Shown one piece after another: positions 46,223-55,206 of a stretch of 64,000 bases of DNA (positions are counted from its first letter, which is position 1; every line of letters begins with the position of its first letter). Location: assembly GCA_024279275.1 (NCBI GenBank), contig JAJRRS010000006.1:1-64000 (forward strand), given 5' to 3'. The stretch is from Planctomycetota bacterium (lineage in GTDB: Bacteria > Planctomycetota > Phycisphaerae > Phycisphaerales > Phycisphaeraceae). A program made the position numbers and the translations under genes. Below the pieces are notes generated by a model. The model did no database searches. It was not told the DNA's origin and saw only the letters and a program-made list of their open reading frames with translations.

Positions 46223-46864
46223 TTACTTTGGTGCGATACGCGCGGAACGATAAACCGTTTGAAGAAGCCGGGTATTAGCACGCAGGGACTCGCCCACATC
46301 CGAATCCCGCTCAACCGTGTCAATCAGGTAGATCAACCAGTAGTGAATCCCGTCAGGCGACAGGCAGGCCAGCAGGTGCTCGCGGACCATGCCCTCATCG
46401 TTGTCGCTGATCCCGATGAACTGGGCACCATGTAGGCCAGACTCTGTCAATGAAAAAACGAAGGGCTGGGCCGCTGGCCGAAGCGTGGCCCGGAATGATG
46501 GGTCCGGATGCGATTTGATAAACCGAGTGATCATCTGGTCCGGTGAAGCTTTCTCACTAATGACCACGGTCACGAGACTCAATCGACGGTTTGGTCGGTT
46601 CGGATCGATCAACACCACGGCACCATGGTCGTTATCCGATTCCGCCCAGCCATCGGGCAGATTAAACTGGAATGTGCTTGGTGTTTTTGTCGACTCTGGT
46701 ACGGCCTGCCTGATCGTTTGTCGAGTGGACGTGCTTAGATAATCAGGGCCACTGCCCGCCTGCAGGGATGCCAATCCCGTCACACACACAAGCACCAGCG
46801 CCATCACCACAGCGACGGCGACGGACTGGGCACGAGTTGATTTGAATACCGGTTTCGGTGGCAT
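46223..46864 (-). CDS. Hypothetical secreted protein B, weakly PsbP/DUF1795-like
   Basis: 213 aa. A hydrophobic N-terminal segment (SVAVAVVMALVLVCVTGLAS) anchors or exports it. The domain FQFNLPDGWAESD, RRLSLVTVVISEK, HGAQFIGIS, HYWLIYLID resembles the PsbP/DUF1795 fold, a small alpha/beta lipoprotein-type module. A near-consensus promoter ends 6 nt before the ATG, so the operon probably starts here with a leaderless mRNA. Function unknown. Confidence 0.65.
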   Translation of the reverse strand: MPPKPVFKSTRAQSVAVAVVMALVLVCVTGLASLQAGSGPDYLSTSTRQTIRQAVPESTKTPSTFQFNLPDGWAESDNDHGAVVLIDPNRPNRRLSLVTVVISEKASPDQMITRFIKSHPDPSFRATLRPAAQPFVFSLTESGLHGAQFIGISDNDEGMVREHLLACLSPDGIHYWLIYLIDTVERDSDVGESLRANTRLLQTVYRSARIAPK

Positions 46865-46870
46865 ACACCG

Positions 46871-46899
46871 ATAGTAGGCTGGTCGTATCGGGCGTGCAA
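46871..46899 (-). promoter_or_regulatory. Promoter of the secreted-protein pair, leaderless
   Basis: On the minus strand TTGCAC (46894-46899), 17-bp spacer, TACTAT (46871-46876), then 6 nt to ATG 46864. Confidence 0.55.
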
Positions 46900-46923
46900 T
46901 AGCAGGGATCTGCCGCGACCCGT

Positions 46924-47616
46924 TCAGGCGGCTTTACGCGACGGCACCGGCTGGATTGGCATGACCGTGACTTCGGGCGTGACAAAATCAGCTAACGCAT
47001 TGGCTTTCTGGAACATCCGTGCCCAGGCGTTCATCTCTCCCGATCCCGGGATCAATACCGCACGAGACTGACCCGCAGGCAATTCAACGGCCTGTCGGGC
47101 TGTGGCAACCAGCGGGTGGTCACATTCTGCGATAATTTCAGCCACACTCTTAAGGGTTTGTCGGCGTCCAAGAGCCGTCCGGGTCAGACGCCCCAACAGA
47201 CCCATCTGTTCCACAACACCGTGCCCGCTACGATCATTGGCGTTGGCGAAGTCGCACAACTGGACCCGCGCATCAACCGGAGATGGACTTGGCCAGACCC
47301 CTGGTGAAGTCGCCAACAGGACGTCGAACCGTCGTTTCTGTGCCCAGGTTTCCCAAATCGCCGGTGCCTGGGATGAGCCGAACAACCTTAGCCGGCCCGA
47401 TTCAATGTGGACACGCTTGGCCAGCCCCGCGACACGACGCCACTGGTCAAGATTGACCGCGCCGCCTGCGGACACCGACAGCGACACACGATGCGTCGAT
47501 GCGGCACAACACAACAACCGCCACGCACGCGCAGCTCGGCTACCACCGTTTGGGTCGGGGAAGCAGTCGCTTAGCATCAGCAGCGACGGTTGATTATGTG
47601 AAGTATCCAGCCGCAT
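46924..47616 (-). CDS. Partial GT4-type glycosyltransferase (N-terminal domain only)
   Basis: 230 aa. It opens with LMLSDCFPDPNGGSRAARAW and HRVSLSVSA, as in exosortase-associated GT4 sugar transferases, and continues through the first Rossmann-like domain. The donor-binding C-terminal half, with its EX7E motif, is missing, so either the protein is a stand-alone half or the gene decayed. AAGGGAAACGAG provides a ribosome site. It is the last gene of the polysaccharide operon, 283 bp after the tyrosine kinase. Confidence 0.6.
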   Translation of the reverse strand: MRLDTSHNQPSLLMLSDCFPDPNGGSRAARAWRLLCCAASTHRVSLSVSAGGAVNLDQWRRVAGLAKRVHIESGRLRLFGSSQAPAIWETWAQKRRFDVLLATSPGVWPSPSPVDARVQLCDFANANDRSGHGVVEQMGLLGRLTRTALGRRQTLKSVAEIIAECDHPLVATARQAVELPAGQSRAVLIPGSGEMNAWARMFQKANALADFVTPEVTVMPIQPVPSRKAA

Positions 47617-47701
47617 CTCGTTTCCCTTGTCGGCCCTTCGCCGACCTGCTTTCTCCCCGCCGCCCCGTCCTTGTCGCCGGAGCCTGGCTCCAGCACGTCA
47701 A

Positions 47702-47760
47702 CCCCGGATCACTGCCCCCGGATCACTGCCCCCGGATCACTGCCCCCGGAATTATCCCCG
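47702..47760 (-). repeat. 14-nt tandem repeat in the polysaccharide operon
   Basis: Three exact and one partial copies of CCCCGGATCACTGC. On the minus strand each unit carries a G5 run. It lies between the tyrosine kinase stop and the partial glycosyltransferase. Confidence 0.75.
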
Positions 47761-47899
47761 GATCCTTGTCCCGGTTTCTCTCACCCGCTCCGCCCCGTTG
47801 TCACGCTACCTGCCTTGGTCTGGTCAGCGTGAATCATCATCGGTTTTTCCTTACTGCTTGGGTCTCTTCACTATGGCCAGTCATCAACTTGTGTCGGCG

Positions 47900-48946
47900 T
47901 CAGGCCGCACGCTTGGCGTAATAACGGTACCGGTATCGGTACCCGTAACGGTAGTAGTGGTATCGATTCTTGCCACGTTCCTGGTCGGTGGCGATCACAC
48001 CCGCGACCGGTACGTTGTAACTCCGCAGCGCACGCAGCGCCTGCTCGATCAACGGCTTGGGTGTCCGGCTGATCCGTGCGATCAGCAACACCTCATCGCT
48101 TAGTCCGCCGAGGATGCCTGCGTCCGCCAGCTCAATCACCGGCGGCGTGTCGATGATCACATGGTCGTATTTCGATCGCAGCACCTTCAGCAGGTTTGCC
48201 ATCCGCTGGTTACTCAGCAGTTGCACCGCATCATTGCTCGCCCGGCTCCCCGCGGTGATGACATGAAGGGCGCTGCCCTCGATCTCCTGGATTATCTCGC
48301 CCAGTTCGGCCTCGCCACGCAGGTACCCGATCATCCCTTTGGATTCGTTAAAGTGCAGCAGCTTATTAAACGTTGGTAGGCGCAGGTCCGCCTCGATCAC
48401 AATGGTCTTGCGGTTGCGAAGTTCGGCCATGATCAGCCCGAGGTTCAGGCTCGTGATCGTCTTGCCTTCCTGAGGCGTGGCGCTGGTGATCGTGTGTACC
48501 AGGTTTCGCTTGTGCTCCCAACGAGCCAGCAGCGTGGTCCGGATCGCCCGGTATTCCTCAGCCAACTGTGACGACGGATCGGTCAACGGGACCAGCCGAT
48601 CATCCAGGTGTTGCGTCCAGTCCGACGTGATCCGAAGTGGTGCGGGGGTCGCATCCAACTGCGGTGGTGATTCATCTTCAGACGTATCAATAATCGGCGA
48701 CGTCACCGGCGGGGGGGCTGCCATCCCGCTACGGGCCTCGTTGAAGTTGTAAACCGGAGCCTCACCGTCAGGGGCTTCTTGCTCGACAACCGGTTCCGCC
48801 TGCTGCGATTCGGTTGGCGCAATGTCCTCCAGCTTGCCGGTGTCTGATTCAGACCCCGCTGGCGGTGGCGACGATGAAGCCTGGCCGTCCTTCTTGGGGC
48901 GGTTCTCATCATCGGGCCGATTCATGGCGTCAAATACATATCCCAT
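47900..48946 (-). CDS. Polysaccharide tyrosine autokinase (CpsD/CapB/BY-kinase)
   Basis: 348 aa. A disordered, Pro/Glu-rich N-terminus (1-115) is followed by the kinase: EEYRAIRTTL, Walker A TSATPQEGKT (about 155-163), Walker A' VIEADLRLP (usually D-x-D; here E-A-D) and Walker B HVIIDTPPV. The end is a tyrosine cluster with nine Tyr (RYHYYRYGYRYRYRYY), the autophosphorylation tail. Such kinases control the chain-length protein Wzz, encoded two genes upstream. Cytosolic, bound to Wzz at the membrane. Confidence 0.88.
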   Translation of the reverse strand: MGYVFDAMNRPDDENRPKKDGQASSSPPPAGSESDTGKLEDIAPTESQQAEPVVEQEAPDGEAPVYNFNEARSGMAAPPPVTSPIIDTSEDESPPQLDATPAPLRITSDWTQHLDDRLVPLTDPSSQLAEEYRAIRTTLLARWEHKRNLVHTITSATPQEGKTITSLNLGLIMAELRNRKTIVIEADLRLPTFNKLLHFNESKGMIGYLRGEAELGEIIQEIEGSALHVITAGSRASNDAVQLLSNQRMANLLKVLRSKYDHVIIDTPPVIELADAGILGGLSDEVLLIARISRTPKPLIEQALRALRSYNVPVAGVIATDQERGKNRYHYYRYGYRYRYRYYAKRAA

Positions 48947-48957
48947 TCGTTATCACC

Positions 48958-49830
48958 TCAACCCGCGAGACTAAGTTTACGTTCGCTATTCTGCATCGGG
49001 ACCTCTGCACCAAAGCTGGGAACCATGTCGTCAAGCACCTGCTGAACCATTACTGGCGTGATACGCCGTTGTTCTTTCACAAATCCAAGCAGCAGGCAGT
49101 TGTCGCAGATCACGTTGATCAAACGGGGGATGCCCTTGGATGCGTCATACATCGCCGCGATTGCTTCGCCACTGAAACTCACCGCGACATGCTTGGTATC
49201 TTTGCTCGCCGCTTTGAGGCGGTGTGCGATATACCCAGCCGTATCCTGGATACACAAAGGCCTAAGCCTCTTGGCCATCACGATACGTTGACGCAACGCG
49301 CTTAATTTCGGCGACGCGATCTGCTCCCGAAGCTCAGGTTGGCCGACCAGCACCAACTGAAGCATCTTGGTGGTATTCGTGTCGAAGTTGCTGATCAGCC
49401 GCAACTCTTCCAACGCTTCGGTCGAAAGCGTCTGTGCTTCGTCGATGAACAGAACCACCGGTCGGTTAACATCCGCCTGGTTCTTGAGGTAGGCTTCCAG
49501 TTTTTCCAGCAGCCGTGCATGGTCGTCGCTCTGGCTTGTCTCAATCTCGAGTGACCGCAAAACATGATGGATCAACTCGATCCCGGTGCGGTGCCCGTGT
49601 ACCAACTGGACGATTGTCGCGTCAGCGCCACATCGTTGAAGCATCGTTCGGCCGACCGTGGTCTTGCCCGATCCGATGTCGCCGGTAACAAGCACGATCC
49701 CCTTACGCATGCGGATCGTGTATTCGATCGCCGCCAGCGCCTCGCGGTGCTGTTCGCTTGCATAGAAGAATCGCGGGTCAGGCGTGTTCTCAAACGGCAT
49801 ACGTGCGAAGTTGTAATATGTGTCGTACAT
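48958..49830 (-). CDS. ExeA-like AAA ATPase, exosortase/EPS cluster type
   Basis: 290 aa, beginning MYDTYYNFARMPFENTPDPRFFY, the opening shared by XrtA-associated and ExeA ATPases. Walker A is GDIGSGKTT, Walker B VVLFIDEAQTL, sensor region LVGQPELREQI, arginine fingers LRQRIV and GIPRLINVICDN. It lacks the peptidoglycan-binding domain of ExeA. In exosortase-linked polysaccharide clusters this gene sits between Wzz and the kinase, as here. Exact role unknown. Confidence 0.87.
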   Translation of the reverse strand: MYDTYYNFARMPFENTPDPRFFYASEQHREALAAIEYTIRMRKGIVLVTGDIGSGKTTVGRTMLQRCGADATIVQLVHGHRTGIELIHHVLRSLEIETSQSDDHARLLEKLEAYLKNQADVNRPVVLFIDEAQTLSTEALEELRLISNFDTNTTKMLQLVLVGQPELREQIASPKLSALRQRIVMAKRLRPLCIQDTAGYIAHRLKAASKDTKHVAVSFSGEAIAAMYDASKGIPRLINVICDNCLLLGFVKEQRRITPVMVQQVLDDMVPSFGAEVPMQNSERKLSLAG

Positions 49831-49834
49831 CTTC

Positions 49835-51505
49835 TTAGTCCATCTTTTCCGTGTCGGACATTAGGGTGCTCTGTGAAGCCTCGGCGGGGGGCAGCTCAAA
49901 GATCCACGAGGCTTTAGCCTTCAACGCAACCAGCGTGTCCGGCTTCTCAAGGTCCAGGTAAAGTATCGCCGCCATCGCGATCAAAGCCGCCACCATTAGC
50001 AGGGCATTGGTCGGGTACAAGATCAAGTTGCGGACCCTTCGGGCTTTGCGGTGCTGCCGGCTGATCAACTCGCTGACCGTCCCAAGCAACGGCAGATCGA
50101 AGGTCTTAGCCAACTCGTCACCCGAGGCGAAGGATTCATCGGTACGGTGGGCAAAGAAAACACTTAACACCCCAGCCATGAATCCCAGACCGATCGCCGC
50201 CATCAGGACCTGGGCCAGATTGGGGGATACCGGCTTGGCTCCGATGTCACCACGCTTGATGAAGTCCAGTTGGATGCCGCGGTTGCCCGTCTCCGCCGCC
50301 AGTGTCATATCCACCCGGCGGAGGTTGTCTTCCCAGAACGCCAACTGCCGCTGTGCCTGATCGACTTGGCGGTTCAGTTTTCGGTAGCCGCTGCGGACCG
50401 GGAACATATTCCCCGTCTTCGCGGACATTGTTGCAACCTGATCAGTCACCACTTCGATCTGACGCGTCAAGGCTTCACGGTCGCCTATGGCCTGGGTGTG
50501 CTGCAACTCCAACTCAGCCAATTTAGGATTGGTCTTGTGTTGCTCCTGGGCTACGATCGTCTTGTCCGTCTTGTCCATGACGGTCTTGAGGTCCGCAACC
50601 CGCTGCTTGAGCGCTATCACGTCCGGGTGAGCCGACTTCATCTTCATCACATCCGTATACTGAGTCAGTTGATCGGTCAGTGTGCGGTATTTCTCGCTAA
50701 GCCGGGTCAGTTCCGGGTTCGGTGCGGTGATGATCTCCGGGATTGTGGCAGGGGTTTCTGCGATCGCGTCCTGAAGAGTCCTGGCCCGAACGATCGCGGC
50801 ATCACGCCGGGCGATCGTGTCTTGAAGCTCGGTCTCACGGGCGTTCAGGCGTTCCTGCACACTGTTAGTGCTTTCCGGGAGCAGGTCGCCGTTGTTGATC
50901 TCGAACTCCAACAGCTTCGTCTCAAGCCCGTCGATGATCGTACGATTCTTAACCACTTCCTGCCTGAAGAAGTCGGCCGATTCATTCAGTCGCTGGTCCA
51001 TCGCGAACTGGGTACGCCTGATGTAGTTGGTCACCAGGCCGTTGACAACCAACTGCGCAACCTTGGGATTCGGGTTGATGTACTCGACTCGGACCCGGTC
51101 CAGGGCACCACTGGCGACATCCCAATGAACGATCGTGCTACGTACCACATTGGTCTCAAGCACCTGCCTGTCCAACTCGCTATTCAGCAATCCCAGCCTC
51201 GAAAGCTCCGGCTCGATCTGAGTGATTAGTTCATCGACAGCCTGACGGCCGGAAATCTCTTGAATCAATGAGTTACGCGGTTCCTGGAAATTCCGGGTCG
51301 CGCCCTTAGCCGTCATCTCCGTGAGGACCATGTCGGTGCGACGCTCAAACATGGCCTCCGATTTGTACTTGCGGGGGAGGAACATGCTCATTCCCAGCAC
51401 GCCGATAGTCACAGCGAATGCTGGGAGGATGAACCGCCAGCGATAGCGCAGCAGCATCTCCCACAGCTCAAGTACGGTATTCTGTTGGGTGTTCTTCTGG
51501 CTCAT
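49835..51505 (-). CDS. Chain-length determinant / polysaccharide co-polymerase (Wzz/GNVR)
   Basis: 556 aa. A first membrane helix (about 22-43, WRFILPAFAVTIGVLGMSMFL) leads to a Wzz domain, a long coiled-coil arm (200-390, periplasmic), and the GNVR-type stretch YRKLNRQVDQAQRQLAFW. One or two helices follow (about 420-440, 497-515), then a cytosolic tail. It controls polymer length together with the tyrosine kinase. It overlaps the operon layout with 4 nt to the ATPase gene. Confidence 0.85.
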   Translation of the reverse strand: MSQKNTQQNTVLELWEMLLRYRWRFILPAFAVTIGVLGMSMFLPRKYKSEAMFERRTDMVLTEMTAKGATRNFQEPRNSLIQEISGRQAVDELITQIEPELSRLGLLNSELDRQVLETNVVRSTIVHWDVASGALDRVRVEYINPNPKVAQLVVNGLVTNYIRRTQFAMDQRLNESADFFRQEVVKNRTIIDGLETKLLEFEINNGDLLPESTNSVQERLNARETELQDTIARRDAAIVRARTLQDAIAETPATIPEIITAPNPELTRLSEKYRTLTDQLTQYTDVMKMKSAHPDVIALKQRVADLKTVMDKTDKTIVAQEQHKTNPKLAELELQHTQAIGDREALTRQIEVVTDQVATMSAKTGNMFPVRSGYRKLNRQVDQAQRQLAFWEDNLRRVDMTLAAETGNRGIQLDFIKRGDIGAKPVSPNLAQVLMAAIGLGFMAGVLSVFFAHRTDESFASGDELAKTFDLPLLGTVSELISRQHRKARRVRNLILYPTNALLMVAALIAMAAILYLDLEKPDTLVALKAKASWIFELPPAEASQSTLMSDTEKMD

Positions 51506-51543
51506 AAGCAGGCAAAGTAAGGCGCCATTCCCGGCGCGGTGGA

Positions 51544-52320
51544 TCAGTTACCGTTTTCTTCATAGCGTCCGTAGCTGGACGAACCATTGGCCTCGTACTG
51601 AACTCTAGCAGGCCCGGCGACCGTGTTGGCGATCGGCTGGAAGGGCAGCAACAACTGCTGGAACCCCAGGCCCACCGCCGCCAAAGTGGTTGGCGGGACA
51701 TAAATAATGTCGCCTTCCTCCATCACCACGTTCAGCAACGTGTCGCCTTCCTTGACCATCTTGTCCAGGTCTACCGTCATCTTGCGGATCATCTCGCCGT
51801 CCTCATTAGGACGCAGCACGATGATCTTCGTGGGGTCCGCGATACGGGTCGGCTGTGCCCTGGACAAGGTTCCCAGCACCGTGTTCGCGCCGTTATACGC
51901 ATACGGGCCTGGCCGAGCGACTTCGCCGAAGACAAATATTTTCTTGCTGGAGTACCGAACCACCCGCACGCTCACGTCGGCGTCTTCGTAAAACTCCTGA
52001 GCCAGTATTTCCAGCTCCGCCATCACCTCTTCCGTGGTCTTGCCCGCTACAAACACACGGCCAAGCAGCGGCAGCGTGAGCTTCCCGTCGGGGCTGATCG
52101 CCTCGGTGTGCAGGTGAATCTCGCGCACCCGCTTGGAGTAGATCTGCACCGTGTCCGGCGGCGACATGCGGTAATCCGTTGCCGTCACAATAGGCCTGGG
52201 CTGCGCGATAAACGAGCTGTAGTCGGTGTAGGTCTTGGTGCATCCGCCCGCAATCAATGCGCAGGCAACCAACAGCATTGTCTTGACCAGCCCTTGATAT
52301 TTAGCCATGCGTTGTGGCAT
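51544..52320 (-). CDS. Wza-like polysaccharide export lipoprotein
   Basis: 258 aa. GAGGAG just before ATG 52320 supports the start. A lipobox, ALIAGGC, sets lipidation at about Cys27. Domains: polysaccharide-export (DYRMSPPDTVQIYS, SPDGKLTLPLLGRV) and SLBB (FVFGEVARPGPYAYNG, VLRPNEDGEM, VMEEGDIIYVPP). It is an outer-membrane export channel or its partner, shorter than E. coli Wza, as usual in exosortase clusters. Confidence 0.88.
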   Translation of the reverse strand: MPQRMAKYQGLVKTMLLVACALIAGGCTKTYTDYSSFIAQPRPIVTATDYRMSPPDTVQIYSKRVREIHLHTEAISPDGKLTLPLLGRVFVAGKTTEEVMAELEILAQEFYEDADVSVRVVRYSSKKIFVFGEVARPGPYAYNGANTVLGTLSRAQPTRIADPTKIIVLRPNEDGEMIRKMTVDLDKMVKEGDTLLNVVMEEGDIIYVPPTTLAAVGLGFQQLLLPFQPIANTVAGPARVQYEANGSSSYGRYEENGN

Positions 52321-52355
52321 CTACTATCTCCTCACGGTCAATCAGGACCGGGGCA

Positions 52356-53021
52356 TCAACACGCCGTCGGGTCCCAAACCCTCGGGATCGTCTCGAGAAT
52401 CAACGTCATATCTTTCACCAGGCTTCGGCTACGCAGGTAGCGCAGGTCGTAAGCCAGTTTCCTTCTCATACCCTCAACATCGTTGCTGTATCCGTTACGC
52501 ACCTGCGCCAACCCCGTCAGCCCAGGCGTCACCGCCAGCCGACGTTCGATCCCAGGCAGGTCTCCCCGCAGTTCCTCAATAATCTCAGGCCGCTCAGGCC
52601 GCGGTCCCACCAGGCTCATCTGGCCCAGAAGAATATTCACCAACTGCGGCAGCTCGTCAGCGTGGCACTTACGTACCCACTTGCAGCCCCGCAACACCCG
52701 CGGATCGCAATTGGTCGCACACTGCGCACCGTCACGTTCAGCATCCAGAGACATCGTCCGGAACTTGTATATATTGAATAGCCAGCCGTCCCGGCCTACG
52801 CGCCACTGCTTGTAAAGCACCGGCCCGCCATCCATCAGCTTGATCCACACACCGCAGAACACCATCAACGGCGACAACACAACCAGCCCCACGATCGCGG
52901 CGACAATGTCTACCGCACGCTTGCAGGCCTCGAACCCCAGCCCCGGCGAGCGCAGCGAACGCTGGCGAAGGATCTCTCCTGCCTGTTCGGTCCCGTTGGG
53001 TTGTGCTCTTTTGGCTTGCAT
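52356..53021 (-). CDS. Bacterial sugar transferase (undecaprenyl-phosphate sugar-1-P transferase)
   Basis: 221 aa, the minimal catalytic form like PglC. One re-entrant hydrophobic helix (about 40-60) precedes the core: YKQWRVGRDGWLFNIYKFRTM, CHADELPQLVNIL, SLVGPRPERPE, VTPGLTGLAQVR, YDLRYLRSRS. It starts lipid-linked repeat-unit synthesis by moving a sugar phosphate to undecaprenyl phosphate at the inner membrane. It is the first gene of the operon; its leader contains a competing-hairpin structure (53126-53186). Confidence 0.9.
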   Translation of the reverse strand: MQAKRAQPNGTEQAGEILRQRSLRSPGLGFEACKRAVDIVAAIVGLVVLSPLMVFCGVWIKLMDGGPVLYKQWRVGRDGWLFNIYKFRTMSLDAERDGAQCATNCDPRVLRGCKWVRKCHADELPQLVNILLGQMSLVGPRPERPEIIEELRGDLPGIERRLAVTPGLTGLAQVRNGYSNDVEGMRRKLAYDLRYLRSRSLVKDMTLILETIPRVWDPTAC

Positions 53022-53125
53022 CTACTTATTCCCTTGACAGACCTTTCATAGCCTGTCATCACCGATATCGGTGTGTTAATAGCGCCACTTAAGCAACCTG
53101 CGCCTGTGGTAAGGGATATAACGCC

Positions 53126-53186
53126 CAGGCGGACCGGGCAGGGTAGGGCGAAAGTTCCTATCGGACCGCATAGACGGGTCCGCCTG
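53126..53186. promoter_or_regulatory. Structured leader with competing hairpins
   Basis: A 10-bp perfect stem, CAGGCGGACC (53126-53135) with its complement at 53177-53186. Inside, GGACC at 53163-53167 could pair with GGTCC (53177-53181) instead, so two stems compete for one partner. It lies 105 nt upstream of the sugar-transferase gene on the minus strand and about 170 nt before the SLC13 gene on the plus strand. It could be an attenuator or a protein-binding site. Confidence 0.4.
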
Positions 53187-53328
53187 TATGAAACGATCCG
53201 TGAGTCTGTGCCGGATCAGTGTTTCCCCCAGCGGTTTGGCTGTCACCCACACGACCCGGTAGACTGCCACCCGCGTAAGGATATTCAAGCACCGCGCCCG
53301 ATTGCGGGCATGTCCCAATAACCCCACT

Positions 53329-53334
53329 TATAAT
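53329..53334 (+). promoter_or_regulatory. -10 box of the SLC13 permease gene
   Basis: TATAAT 20 nt before ATG 53355. A -35 candidate, TTGCGG, is at a long spacing. AGGAAAG (53341-53347) is a normal ribosome site. Confidence 0.45.
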
Positions 53335-53354
53335 AGTTTCAGGAAAGACGCCGG

Positions 53355-55160
53355 ATGACATGGGAAGCCTGGGTGACACTTGGGATGGTAGGGCTGATCG
53401 CCATGACACTGGTGCGCGGCCTCGCCGGGCCGGACACCGTTCTGCTCGGGGGCCTGGCTGTGCTGATGACGTTCGGCCTGTTCTCGGACGCCTTCCCCAC
53501 CCCCGCGCAGGCTGTCGAAGGCTTCGGCAACGAGGCGCTCATCACCATCGCCGTCCTCTTTGTTATCGCCGAAGGACTCAGCCAGACCGGCGCGATGTCT
53601 CTGGTCACTCAACCCCTGCTGGGACGCCCCGGCTCCGTCCGCGCCGCGCTCACCCGGCTCACCCTCCCCGTCGCCATACTCAGCGCCTTCCTTAATAACA
53701 CACCCATCGTTGCTATGTTTATGCCCGTCGTCAGCGACTGGTGCAAAAAAATCGGCCTCGCCCCCTCCAAGCTATTCATTCCGCTCAGCTACGCAGCCAT
53801 CCTCGGCGGATCGTGCACACTTATCGGGACCGCGACCAACCTATTTGTCGCGGGACAAGTTACTGATGCCCAGGAACTCGGCAAACTGGCCGACGTCCAC
53901 ATCAGCATGTTCACCGTCTCCGCGATCGGCGTCCCCAGCGCGATCCTTGGCCTTATCTACCTCGTGTTCATCGCCCCCCGTCTGCTCCCGGACCGACGCA
54001 CGCCCGCTCAATCCGACGACGACGCCCGACGCTACACCGTTGAGATGATCGTCGAGCCTAAAAGCCCGATCGCAGGCAAGACCATTGAAGAGGCCGGCCT
54101 CCGCGCTTTACCCGGCGCTTATCTCATCGAGATCGATCGCAACGGCGAACGCATCGCTGCCGTCGGCCCGGAACAAGTCCTCCACGAAGGCGACCGCCTG
54201 ATCTTCGCAGGCATCGTCGATTCCGTCGTCGATCTCCAACGCACACGAGGCCTTGCACCCGCGACCGATCAGGTCTTCAAGCTCACCGACCCCCGCCCCG
54301 ACCGCCGACTCGTTGAAGCCGTCGTCAGCGACAACTGCCCCATCATCCACAAGTCGATCCGCGAAGGTAAATTCCGCACCGTCTACGGCGCCGCCGTCAT
54401 CGCCGTACACCGTGGCGGCCAACACCTGGGCAAAATAAAAATCGGCGACATCATTCTCCAGGCAGGCGACACCCTCCTGCTGGAAACGCACCCACGCTTC
54501 GTCGAAGCCCAACGCAACAGCCGAGACTTCTTCCTCGTCTCCACGGTCGAAGGGTCCAAGCCCATCCGCCACGACCGAGCATGGGTCGCGCTGCTGTTAC
54601 TGGCCGTTATGGTCGCCGCCGTCACGTCCAACCTTATGGGTCTGCTCAACGCGGCCATGCTCGCCAGCGGCCTGATGGTTCTCACCGGCTGCTGCTCCAC
54701 AGGCGAGGCACGCCAAAGCATCAACTGGCGTGTCCTGCTGACCATGGGCGCGGCGCTGGGTGTGGGTAAATCACTGACATCCACCGGCGCTGCAGAAAGT
54801 GTCGCCGAGACCATCATCCAGACCTTCCAAAGCACCGGCCCCCGCGGCATCCTCATCGCGATCTATCTAATAGGTATGGCACTGACCTCACTGATCGGTC
54901 CCATCGGAGCCGTCGGCCTGGTCTTCCCCATCGCCATGGCCGCCGCCCTGTCCCAAGGCCTCAGCTTTATGCCGTTTGCCATGGCCCTGATGACCACCAG
55001 CGCCGCCAGCTTCGCCACACCCACCGCCTACCAGACCAACCTCATGGTCTATTCCGCAGGCGGCTACCGTTTCACCGACTACGTCCGTGTCGGCCTGCCG
55101 TTGAACTTCATCGTCATGGCCGTCACCGTCACACTCGCGCCGTGGTTCTGGCCTTTCTAG
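53355..55160 (+). CDS. SLC13-family permease with two RCK_C domains
   Basis: 601 aa. About ten membrane helices are split into two halves (5-215 and 395-600), with two TrkA-C (RCK_C) domains between (about 225-300 and 305-385: AVGPEQVLHEGDRLIFAG, KIGDIILQAGDTLLL). The transport motif is LSAFLNNTPIVAMFMP in the first half, and TSAASFATPTAYQTNLMVY in the second. This layout is the divalent-anion:Na+ symporter type (YbiR/CitT-like). Sulfate or a dicarboxylate is a likely substrate, but not proved. A promoter and a good ribosome site precede it. Confidence 0.87.
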   Translation: MTWEAWVTLGMVGLIAMTLVRGLAGPDTVLLGGLAVLMTFGLFSDAFPTPAQAVEGFGNEALITIAVLFVIAEGLSQTGAMSLVTQPLLGRPGSVRAALTRLTLPVAILSAFLNNTPIVAMFMPVVSDWCKKIGLAPSKLFIPLSYAAILGGSCTLIGTATNLFVAGQVTDAQELGKLADVHISMFTVSAIGVPSAILGLIYLVFIAPRLLPDRRTPAQSDDDARRYTVEMIVEPKSPIAGKTIEEAGLRALPGAYLIEIDRNGERIAAVGPEQVLHEGDRLIFAGIVDSVVDLQRTRGLAPATDQVFKLTDPRPDRRLVEAVVSDNCPIIHKSIREGKFRTVYGAAVIAVHRGGQHLGKIKIGDIILQAGDTLLLETHPRFVEAQRNSRDFFLVSTVEGSKPIRHDRAWVALLLLAVMVAAVTSNLMGLLNAAMLASGLMVLTGCCSTGEARQSINWRVLLTMGAALGVGKSLTSTGAAESVAETIIQTFQSTGPRGILIAIYLIGMALTSLIGPIGAVGLVFPIAMAAALSQGLSFMPFAMALMTTSAASFATPTAYQTNLMVYSAGGYRFTDYVRVGLPLNFIVMAVTVTLAPWFWPF

Positions 55161-55206
55161 GCAGGGCTGAAGTGTGAGTGCTGATTTATGGTGTAGAGCA
55201 AGAGGA

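Noticed and set aside
46924..53021. Exosortase gene in the polysaccharide operon
   Set aside because: The cluster type predicts one, but none of the proteins has the multi-helix Cys-Arg-His exosortase pattern. It must be outside the window if present.
53126..53186. c-di-GMP (GEMM) riboswitch
   Set aside because: The conserved GEMM core and tetraloop arrangement are not visible; only generic stems are.
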